A stretch of DNA of 64,000 nt from NCBI GenBank assembly GCA_016793465.1, contig JAEUJW010000095.1, forward strand, positions 62,001 through 126,000. The letters are read 5' to 3'. Every line of letters begins with the position of its first letter. Positions within the stretch are counted from its first letter, which is position 1. This document shows, one piece after another, positions 47,154-54,156 of this stretch. Made by a program: the position numbers and the translations under genes. Source of the stretch: Myxococcales bacterium (GTDB lineage: Bacteria; Myxococcota; Polyangia; Nannocystales; Nannocystaceae). A model generated the notes under the pieces. That model was not told the origin of the DNA. It saw only the letters and a list, made by a program, of their open reading frames with translations, and made no database searches.

Positions 47154-48116
47154 ATGCGCCGATCCCTCCGCGAAATCATGTCGGTCGTGCTGGCTGCGAG
47201 CCTGGTGGCGACGCCGGGCGAGGTGCGGGCGCAGGACGCGTCGTGGCCGGCCGCGGCGACGCAGGCCGACGCCGAGGGCAAGGCGGCGTACTCGAGCGGA
47301 GACTACGCCGGGGCGCTGGCGGCGTTTCAGCGGGCGTACGCGGCGATGCCGGACCCGGTGGCCCAGCGCAGGGGGCGCGAGGCGGTCCTGGGGTCGCTGC
47401 GCAGCACGTACACGCGGCTGTACGAGGCGTCGCACGAGCGCGCGCAGCTGTGCGCGTGGCGGGCGACGCTGGTGAGCCACACCGACGCGCTGCGGGCCCG
47501 GCTGGGGGCGTCGGCGACGCAGGAGACGATGGGGCTCGACGGGCTGCGCGCGCAGGTCGACGCCGACGTGGCGCGCGACTTCCCGAACGACCCGCGCTGC
47601 GTGCCGCCGTCGGCGACGCCGGTCGCGGGGGCGCCGACGTCTTCGCCGGCACCGTTGACGACGACGACGCCGGTGTATACGCGGCCGCCGGCGGTGCAGA
47701 CGGTGCCGCCGCTGCCGCCGAGGCAGGAGCCGGCGCCGGTGGGGTCGACGGATCGCGAGCAGAAGATGTGGCGGGCCGGAGGGATCTCGCTGGGCGTGGG
47801 GATCCTCGGGCTGCTCGGGATGGGGGCGGGGCTGGTGCTCGCGGACAACCGCGAGAAGGCGATCGTCGACCTCGAGAAGATGCTGGCCGACAAGAACCTG
47901 AAGCCGACGAACGACGACATCGAGCGCGCGGACCGGTTCAGGCGGCAGGCGACGATCGCCTCGGGCGCGGCGATCGGCCTGGGGATCGGCGGCGGGGTTT
48001 TATTAATTACGGGCATCGCGCTGATGGCCGCGGGGCGCAACGGGCGGCGCGCCAATCAAGCGAGCGTGGCGCCGACGGTCGGGGTGTGGGGGCTCGCGGT
48101 CCGCGGGCGGTTCTAG
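47154..48116 (+). CDS. Secreted/membrane protein of unknown function (paralogue of 42983-43876)
   Basis: 320 residues. A signal peptide (to VRAQ, residue 26) precedes a TPR-like repeat (KAAYSSGDYAGALAAFQRAY), a Thr/Pro linker, two membrane segments flanking a charged loop of about 45 residues (ADNREKAIVDLEKML...), and a C-terminus ending GVWGLAVRGRF. Order of parts and terminal motif match the 42983 gene. The last membrane helix carries an AT islet (LLIT encoded TTA TTA ATT ACG). Function is unknown. Confidence 0.7.
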   Translation: MRRSLREIMSVVLAASLVATPGEVRAQDASWPAAATQADAEGKAAYSSGDYAGALAAFQRAYAAMPDPVAQRRGREAVLGSLRSTYTRLYEASHERAQLCAWRATLVSHTDALRARLGASATQETMGLDGLRAQVDADVARDFPNDPRCVPPSATPVAGAPTSSPAPLTTTTPVYTRPPAVQTVPPLPPRQEPAPVGSTDREQKMWRAGGISLGVGILGLLGMGAGLVLADNREKAIVDLEKMLADKNLKPTNDDIERADRFRRQATIASGAAIGLGIGGGVLLITGIALMAAGRNGRRANQASVAPTVGVWGLAVRGRF

Positions 48117-48118
48117 CG

Positions 48119-48345
48119 GCGCCGACGGGTCTGGGGCGAGCGCGCAGCGGAGGCCGACGGTGGCGGCGTATGCCTGTCCTTCGGGACAGGCGCTCATCAG
48201 GGCGAGCGCGCAGCGGAGGCCGCCATTGGTGTATGCCTGTCCTTCGGGACAGGAGGTCGTCACGGGGCGAGCACGCAGCGGAGGATGCCATTGGCGTATG
48301 TCTGTCCTTCGGGACAGGCGGTCGTCAAGGGTCGAGCACGCAGCG
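48119..48345 (-). repeat. Tandem copies of the FGE-lipoprotein 3' end with palindromic spacers
   Basis: Downstream of the stop at 48325, three degenerate copies of the gene's terminal codons (G-x-x-R-C-[VA]-L-x-P) follow with a period of about 65 bp. Each is separated by a hairpin CCTGTCC-TTCG-GGACAGG (for example 48173-48190) and CATACRCCA. The farthest copy reaches the stop of the neighbouring gene. The copies include stops or lack starts, so they are not genes. Confidence 0.85.
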
Positions 48346-49917
48346 GAAGCCGACGTCGGCGCGGCGGTCCTTGACGTTGCGCAGGCCGCGGGCGGTCACG
48401 CGGACCTCGGCGTCGGTGGTGGCGGTGTAGCTGCCGCCGCGGACCACGCGGTTGTCGGGGTCGGGCTCGCCCGAGCCCCAGCCGCCGTCGTCGTGGCTGC
48501 CGGACTCGTCGCGGTAGGTCAGCTCGGGGCTGGCGGTCCACTCCCACACGTTGCCGGCGAGGTCGAACACGCGGCCGCGGCCGGCGCCGCGGGCGTGGCT
48601 GGCGGTGCGCGCGGTGGCGGCGTCGCCGTCGCTGGTCGAGAACAGGCGCGGCGGCTCGGGGCCGGACTTCGGCGTGGGGGCGCACTCGCGGCCGCAGGCG
48701 TTGACGAGGTCGGGGCCGGGCTCGGCCTCGCCCCACGGGTAGCTGCGCTCCTGGTCGCCGCCGCGGGCGGCCCACTCCCACTCGTGTTCGCTGGGCAGGC
48801 GCTTGCCCTGGGCGCGGCAGTAGGTCTCGGCCTGGTGCCAGGCGACGCAGTTGACGGGGTGGCGACTGCGGGCGGCGCGGTCGCCGTTGCAGCGCTCGGA
48901 CTCGCGGGTGCGCTGCTCCTCGGTGAGCCTGGCCGACTGCACGGTGGAAGGAGCGGCGGAGCAGGGGCCGCCCTGGGCGCAGTCGGCGTACTCGCCGACG
49001 GTGACCTCGCGCTGGTCGATGCAGAAGTCGCGGACGTCGACGAGGCCGCCGGACGAGGCGCCTTCGGGGCGCGTGCCGCCGCGGTGGACGCTGGGACGGA
49101 AGCGGCCGCCCTCGACGAGCGTGGTGCCGCGGGGGCAGGGCCTCGCCTGCCGGCGCGCGGACACTTCTTCGGGCTCGCGGATGGGCTCGACCTCGAGGCG
49201 GAGCAGCGCGCCGCAGCCGTCGGGCGGGGTGGAGGAGTCGCCGCCGGAGCAGCGGCGCGGGTCGCCGTCGCTGCGCTCGAACCCTCGCTCGGCGGACGAG
49301 CCGGCGCCGGCCTGGGCCACGCCGAAGCCGCCGCCGGCGGAGATCTCCGCACCTGCCTCGGAGGACAGGCGGAACGCGCCCACGGTGACGGCGGAGATCA
49401 CGTGGGTCGCGCGCTCGCAGTCGCCTTGCAGCTCGCGGCGATCGACGCGGGCGCGGCCGGCGGCCTCGTAGTGGCCGACCACGGTCATGGCCAGGGACAG
49501 CGCGCCGTGGCGGGCGAGCTCCCCCTCGAGCTGGGCCGCGCCGAGGGGGATCTTCGCGTAGAGCTCGTCGGCGCTGCGGAACACCTGGTCGTCGCGCTTG
49601 GCCCCCACGCCGGTGTACTCGTAGCGGCCCGTCACCGTGCAGCGGCGCAGCAGCTCCATCTCGCAGCTCTCGTAGCGGACCGCGACCAGCCCCGCGTCGG
49701 CGCGCTTAATGATTAAGCCTTCGAGCAGGCCGCGATCCGAGGAGGGCCACTCGATGATGAGCGGGCGCGCGTGGCTCTTCATGACGCCGCAGCGGGCCTG
49801 GCCCTGGGTGTCGATCGACGGGGTCTGGGCGAGGCCCGAGGCGAGGTTGCGGCCGCGGCAGGCCGCGCCGACGGCGACGAGCGCGAGGACCAGGCAGAGC
49901 CGCGGAGCGGGTGACAC
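48325..49917 (-). CDS. FGE-sulfatase-fold (SUMF1) lipoprotein
   Basis: 530 residues from a GTG at 49917, 6 nt from GATACCCT on the same strand. A lipobox (LVAVGAAC, Cys about 20) indicates a lipoprotein. The N-terminal 250 residues have no recognised fold. The C-terminal part is a formylglycine-generating-enzyme/SUMF1 domain: FCIDQREVTVGEYADC, HPVNCVAWHQAETYCRAQGKRLPSEHEWEWAARGG, VWEWTASP, RVVRGGSY and the terminal VGFRCVL. Secreted members are usually structural or binding proteins rather than sulfatase-modifying enzymes. The 3' end is echoed downstream. Confidence 0.8.
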   Translation of the reverse strand: MSPAPRLCLVLALVAVGAACRGRNLASGLAQTPSIDTQGQARCGVMKSHARPLIIEWPSSDRGLLEGLIIKRADAGLVAVRYESCEMELLRRCTVTGRYEYTGVGAKRDDQVFRSADELYAKIPLGAAQLEGELARHGALSLAMTVVGHYEAAGRARVDRRELQGDCERATHVISAVTVGAFRLSSEAGAEISAGGGFGVAQAGAGSSAERGFERSDGDPRRCSGGDSSTPPDGCGALLRLEVEPIREPEEVSARRQARPCPRGTTLVEGGRFRPSVHRGGTRPEGASSGGLVDVRDFCIDQREVTVGEYADCAQGGPCSAAPSTVQSARLTEEQRTRESERCNGDRAARSRHPVNCVAWHQAETYCRAQGKRLPSEHEWEWAARGGDQERSYPWGEAEPGPDLVNACGRECAPTPKSGPEPPRLFSTSDGDAATARTASHARGAGRGRVFDLAGNVWEWTASPELTYRDESGSHDDGGWGSGEPDPDNRVVRGGSYTATTDAEVRVTARGLRNVKDRRADVGFRCVLDP

Positions 49918-49974
49918 GGGGGCAGGGTATCGCAGTTTCGGCCGGCGGGGTCGCGAGGCCGCACGGCGAGGCGC

Positions 49975-50076
49975 GGGGATTGCAGGTCGACGCGGGGATT
50001 GCAGGTCGACGCGGGGATTGCAGAGCGACGCGGGGATTGCAGGGGCGCGCGGCGCTTGCAGGTCAGCGCGGCGCTT
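49975..50076 (-). repeat. 18-bp tandem repeats derived from the end of the redoxin gene
   Basis: Five imperfect 18-bp units run from the stop of the redoxin gene (50063) into the FGE-lipoprotein upstream region. The nearest copies match the gene's last codons (CAAGCGCCGCGC); farther copies become CAATCCCCGCG. No coding potential. Confidence 0.8.
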
Positions 50077-50599
50077 GCGTGTCGTCGCGGCGGACGGCGT
50101 CGATGGCACGACGGAGCTCGCGGATGCCGTCGCCGGGGCGGGCCTGCCAGCGGACGTTGCCGGCGGCGTCGACGACCAGGGTCGCGGGGATCTGCCGCAC
50201 GCGGAAGCGGCTGGCGAGGATCTGGCCGGCGTCGTGGATCACAGGGAAGGGCAGGCCGAGCTGACGGACCATCGACTGGGTGTCGGCGGCGTACTCGTCC
50301 TCGCCGAAGCCGACGATCACCAGGTCGGGGTCGGAGCTCGCGAGCCTGGCGACGTCGGGCAGCTGCTGCCAGCAGGGCTTGCAGTACTGGGCGAAGAACT
50401 CGACGACGAGGACCTTGCCGCGCAGCGATTCGCTCGTCAGCGGCGCGCCGGTGAGGGTGCGCCGGTTGAACGCGGGCACGGGGCGGCCCACCGCGGGGCT
50501 CGCGGCCGAGGGCGGCAACCCCGGCGAGGCGCACGCGAATAGGCCGCACAGCGCCAGCGCGAGGCCGGGGCCCGGCGCGCGGGCGCACCGGTGGGACAT
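50063..50599 (-). CDS. TlpA/redoxin-like thiol-disulfide lipoprotein
   Basis: 178 residues from the ATG at 50599. A lipoprotein signal (ALALCGLFACASPG) anchors it to a membrane. The thioredoxin fold has the active site FFAQYCKPCWQQL (CxxC), a later cis-Pro in RQIPATLVVD and a TlpA-like central insert. It should reduce or exchange disulfides in the periplasm, for example during cytochrome maturation or envelope folding. Its 3' end is repeated downstream. Confidence 0.85.
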   Translation of the reverse strand: MSHRCARAPGPGLALALCGLFACASPGLPPSAASPAVGRPVPAFNRRTLTGAPLTSESLRGKVLVVEFFAQYCKPCWQQLPDVARLASSDPDLVIVGFGEDEYAADTQSMVRQLGLPFPVIHDAGQILASRFRVRQIPATLVVDAAGNVRWQARPGDGIRELRRAIDAVRRDDTQAPR

Positions 50600-50661
50600 G
50601 CGGCGGGACGTCAAGGACTGGATGGTTAGCACACGTCGGGTCGCCTGTGCGACGCCGCGGC

Positions 50662-50691
50662 TTGCGAGCCCTGCGCGGGCTCCGTGATACT
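50662..50691 (+). promoter_or_regulatory. Promoter for the HTTM operon
   Basis: TTGCGA (50662-50667), an 18-nt spacer and GATACT (50686-50691). The predicted GTG start is only 12 nt after the -10, implying a nearly leaderless transcript. Confidence 0.55.
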
Positions 50692-50703
50692 GTCCGCCGC
50701 CCC

Positions 50704-53292
50704 GTGCTGCTGCTCGCCCTCGCCGAGACCCCCAACTACACCCGGGTGCCGCCGGAGCTGACGGCGCACGTCGGCTGGTTGTCGCTGGCCGCGCTGGTGT
50801 GCCTGCTGCTGTGGCTGGCCGCGCGGATGGAGTGGATCCGCCGCAGCTTCCTCGCGCTCGAGGACCCGCGCATGTTCGCGGTCATGCGCATCGGCATGGC
50901 GCTGATGACGATCCAGTGCTTCTGGAACCTGAAGCCGTACTGGCGGATGTTGTGGAGCGACGAGGGTCTATTTAATGCCGACGACGCCCGCTCGCGCATG
51001 GGCGGCTCGGCGCTGTCGGGCTGGACGCCGGAGGACGGCTTCCTCGACAACTGGGCGGTCTTCAAATACTTCTGGGGCAAGCACTCGTGGTTCTTCATCG
51101 ACTCGGCGCCCGACGCGGTCGAGACGTTCATGTACGTGTTCTTCGGGGTGCTGCTGCTGTACGCGTTCGGGGTGCTGAGCCGCGTCACCGGGGTGATCGC
51201 GTGGCTGATGGTCAGCAGCGTGTACAACCACAACGCGCTGTACCTCGAGGGCACCGACACGGTGTACCGCACGTTCTGGTTCATCCTGCTGTTCTGCAGG
51301 ACCGGGGCGGCGTGGAGCGTCGACAACGTGGTGCGCTGCTGGTGGCTGCGCCGGCGCGGCGAGCTGCAGGAGCCGGGCGCGCCGGCCCGGCCGGGGCTGC
51401 GGCCGGTCTACAGGTCGGTCCCCAGCTGGCCGCGCTACCTGATGATGGGCCAGCTCGTGGCCATCTACACCAGCACGGGCATGGTCAAGACCGGCAACGT
51501 GTGGGCGGCCGGCGACGCGCTGTACTACTCGCTGAACCTCGACCACTTCTACCGCTTCGAGGGCTGGACGCAGGTGGTCTCGGCGGCGCTCGGGACCACG
51601 CTGTTCCGCGTGATGACGTGGGTGACCCTGTGGTGGGAGTGCCTGTTTAGCGTCGCCGCGCTCGGGATGATTGTGAAATTTCACCTCGAGCAGCGCGACC
51701 GCCCGTGGTACCTCGCGCAGGGGCGCTGGCGGACGTGGCTCGCGCGCGGGGCCCTGCTCGGGCTCTACGGGCTGCTGTACCGCGTCGTCACGCTCGCGTA
51801 CCCGTACTGCATCGAGCTGCCGAAGGACGCCAGCGCCGAGCTCACCGAGAAGCTGGTGAGCGAGGGGCTGCGCAACGTCGACGTCATGATGCTCGCGGTG
51901 ATCCCGCTGCTGGTGACGCTGTGGTTCGTGCTCGGGCGCTGGCCGCTGAAGATGGGGCTGAGGCTGCGGGGGAGGCGGCGCGAGGCTGTCGTGGATCAGC
52001 ACTGGCTGCGCAAGTGGCTGCTCGGGCGCAGGGTGTGGCTCGGCCTCGGGCTGACGTTCCACGGGTTTCTGATCCTGTTCATGAACATCGGCATGTTCCC
52101 CTTCATCATGCTGATGACCTACGCCGCGTGGCTGCGCGGCGAGGAGTTCGCGGCGGCGCTGCGCTGGCTGGTCGGGCTGGTGTGGCGCTCGCCGCTCGGC
52201 AAGCGGCTGCCGGCGGCCTGGCTGGCGCGGGCCGACGCGTGGACGGCCCCGGCCGAGGCGCCCGAGGCGGCGCCGCGGCGCGGGCGGCCGCTGCCCGACT
52301 GGCTGGTGCTGCTGCTCGGGCTGATCGGCGTCGGGCTCGGGGCGGCGTGGATCGCCGGCAAGACGTGGGGCGTGAGGTACGAGCTCGGCGACTACGTGTA
52401 CGCGTGGCTCGGGCTGTGCGTGCTCGTCGGGCTCGGGTTTCGCCTGTGGAGGACCACGCCGGAGCGGCACCTCGCGCGCATGGGCGGGGGGCCGGCGCTG
52501 GCGTACGGTCCGGCGGGGCGGGCGATCGCGCTGGGGTTCATGACCAGCCACGCGCTGGTGGTCGGGCTCGGGCTCGGGCCCAACTACACCATCTTTAATA
52601 ATTGGCGCGGGCCGGTGCGCGGGCTGTTCGGCAGCTGGGCGACGGTCACGGGGACCTCGCAGAGCTGGAAGATGTTCGCGCCCAACCCGCCGCGCGCCAA
52701 CGTGTTCATGAAGACCGTGGTCGTGCTGCCGAACGGCGAGCGCTGGAACATCGGCAACAACGCCTACGACTGGCGGCCGTGGCCGTGGATCTGGAACGAC
52801 CGCATCCGCAAGATGCACCGGCGCATGGTCAGCAAGGGGAAGTGGTACCTGCGCTACTGGGCCCACTTCTACTGCCGCGAGTGGTACCTCGAGACCGGCC
52901 AGCGCGCGGCCGCGGTCGAGGTGCACAAGCTCGTCACGAAGATCCCCTCGCCCGACCAGGTGGCAAAGAAGGGCTGGTACGAGCCGACCAAGCTCAAGCT
53001 GACCGACGAGATCGTCGAGACCCACGACTGCCCGCGCGGCGGCGACCTGCCGCCGTTCATGAAGCTGCGCTACGGCCACGAGCTGACCCACGAGGACGAG
53101 GCGGCGCTCGCCGACGCGGCCGAACGCGAGCGGCGCAGCTCCGAGACCAAGCGGAGGAGCTGGGCCAACCGCCGCGACTGGGGCGGCAGCGGCCCGCAGC
53201 CGACGGCGCCGACGACCCTGCCCGGTCAGGCCGCGCGCGCCGGCGCCGACGAGGAAGAACCGCCCGCGAAGGACGGCGGGGACGGCGAATAG
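50704..53292 (+). CDS. HTTM-domain membrane protein fused to a MFAPNP-motif domain
   Basis: 862 residues. Residues about 40-320 are the HTTM (vitamin-K-dependent carboxylase-like) domain: MRIGMALMTIQCFWNL, FGVLLLYAFGVLSRVTG, YLMMGQLVAIYTSTGMVKTG and LYYSLNLDHFYR. More membrane segments follow. The C-terminus (from about 640) is soluble, with SQSWKMFAPNPPRANVF and a repeated aromatic/basic pattern. That region resembles the separate protein of the next gene, and the HTTM part resembles the third gene. HTTM proteins are of unknown activity in bacteria; gamma-carboxylase-type chemistry is only a fold-based guess. Confidence 0.75.
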   Translation: MLLLALAETPNYTRVPPELTAHVGWLSLAALVCLLLWLAARMEWIRRSFLALEDPRMFAVMRIGMALMTIQCFWNLKPYWRMLWSDEGLFNADDARSRMGGSALSGWTPEDGFLDNWAVFKYFWGKHSWFFIDSAPDAVETFMYVFFGVLLLYAFGVLSRVTGVIAWLMVSSVYNHNALYLEGTDTVYRTFWFILLFCRTGAAWSVDNVVRCWWLRRRGELQEPGAPARPGLRPVYRSVPSWPRYLMMGQLVAIYTSTGMVKTGNVWAAGDALYYSLNLDHFYRFEGWTQVVSAALGTTLFRVMTWVTLWWECLFSVAALGMIVKFHLEQRDRPWYLAQGRWRTWLARGALLGLYGLLYRVVTLAYPYCIELPKDASAELTEKLVSEGLRNVDVMMLAVIPLLVTLWFVLGRWPLKMGLRLRGRRREAVVDQHWLRKWLLGRRVWLGLGLTFHGFLILFMNIGMFPFIMLMTYAAWLRGEEFAAALRWLVGLVWRSPLGKRLPAAWLARADAWTAPAEAPEAAPRRGRPLPDWLVLLLGLIGVGLGAAWIAGKTWGVRYELGDYVYAWLGLCVLVGLGFRLWRTTPERHLARMGGGPALAYGPAGRAIALGFMTSHALVVGLGLGPNYTIFNNWRGPVRGLFGSWATVTGTSQSWKMFAPNPPRANVFMKTVVVLPNGERWNIGNNAYDWRPWPWIWNDRIRKMHRRMVSKGKWYLRYWAHFYCREWYLETGQRAAAVEVHKLVTKIPSPDQVAKKGWYEPTKLKLTDEIVETHDCPRGGDLPPFMKLRYGHELTHEDEAALADAAERERRSSETKRRSWANRRDWGGSGPQPTAPTTLPGQAARAGADEEEPPAKDGGDGE
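52594..52603. repeat. AT islet, exact TTTAATAATT (in HTTM gene)
   Basis: Read in frame as ATC TTT AAT AAT TGG (Ile-Phe-Asn-Asn-Trp), a reading frame different from the copies at 9917 and 28919. Confidence 0.8.
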
Positions 53293-53309
53293 CCCCGAGG
53301 ACATGTCCC

Positions 53310-54155
53310 ATGAGCCAGGAACCGAACCCCGAGCTGACCGACAAACTGCTGCACGCGCCCGTCGCGGAGACGCCGGTCGACCCGCGGCGGCCGGCGTACG
53401 GCGTCGTCGGCATGGTCGTGGTCAGCCTGTTCATCCTCTATCACACGATCGTGCTGCTGCAGCACACGACGCCGTCGGGCGGGCTGGCGCAGACGTTCAG
53501 CCGCACGCTGGGCGAGAAGCTCGAGGCCGGCGGGTACATGCGGGCCACCTCGAACGTGCAGAGCTGGTCGATGTTCGCGCCCAACCCGCACCGCAGCAAC
53601 ATGTTCCTGCAGGTGTTCGTCGAGCTGACCGACGGCACGGTCATCGACCTCGAGCACGACATGTACGGCCGGCGCGAGTACCCGTACATCTTTTACGACC
53701 GCATGGGGAAGATCAACCGGCGCTTGCTCGAGCAGGAGCGCTACCAGCGGCACTACGCGGCGTGGGTGTGCCGCGACTGGGCCCTGACCCACGGCGGCGA
53801 GATGCCGGACCGGGTCAAGTACGTCAAGATGTGGACCAAGGTCCCGCACCCGGCGAAGGTGATCCCCACCATGGGATTTGACCCGATGGAGCTGAAGCTG
53901 ACCAAGGAGCACCTGGCCAGCGTCGAGTGTTCGACCACCCAGCACGCCCAGCTCCCCGACGAGATCCGCGCGCGCTACGGCCTGCCGCCGCTGCCCGAGA
54001 AGGCGTTCCGCGACGTGGTGGTGCAGACCTGGTGGGACAAGAAGAAGGTCGAGGAGGCGACGATCGAGAAGCGCCGCAAGGCCATGCCCGAGGAGCCGAG
54101 CGACGCGCCGGCCGAGACGCCGCCGCCGGGCCAGGGCGCCGAGGGGGGAGGCTGA
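53310..54155 (+). CDS. Single-pass MFAPNP-motif protein, partner of HTTM proteins
   Basis: 281 residues. One N-terminal membrane helix (YGVVGMVVVSLFILYHTIVLL) precedes NVQSWSMFAPNPHRSNMFLQV, then RREYPYIFYDRMGKINRRLLEQERYQRHYAAWVCRDW. The same landmarks occur in order in the C-terminal domain of the preceding HTTM fusion. It is therefore a stand-alone version of that domain and overall suggests a two-part HTTM system. It sits 17 nt after the fusion gene and 1 nt before the next HTTM gene. The ribosome site is CGAGGA. Function is unknown. Confidence 0.75.
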   Translation: MSQEPNPELTDKLLHAPVAETPVDPRRPAYGVVGMVVVSLFILYHTIVLLQHTTPSGGLAQTFSRTLGEKLEAGGYMRATSNVQSWSMFAPNPHRSNMFLQVFVELTDGTVIDLEHDMYGRREYPYIFYDRMGKINRRLLEQERYQRHYAAWVCRDWALTHGGEMPDRVKYVKMWTKVPHPAKVIPTMGFDPMELKLTKEHLASVECSTTQHAQLPDEIRARYGLPPLPEKAFRDVVVQTWWDKKKVEEATIEKRRKAMPEEPSDAPAETPPPGQGAEGGG

Positions 54156-54156
54156 C

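Noticed and set aside
48119..48345. A diversity-generating retroelement with template and variable repeats
   Set aside because: The fold and position fit, but the copies are only about 35 bp, differences are not confined to adenine positions, and no reverse transcriptase is in the window.
49975..50076. A CRISPR array
   Set aside because: Units are 18 bp, head to tail, without unique spacers or cas genes.
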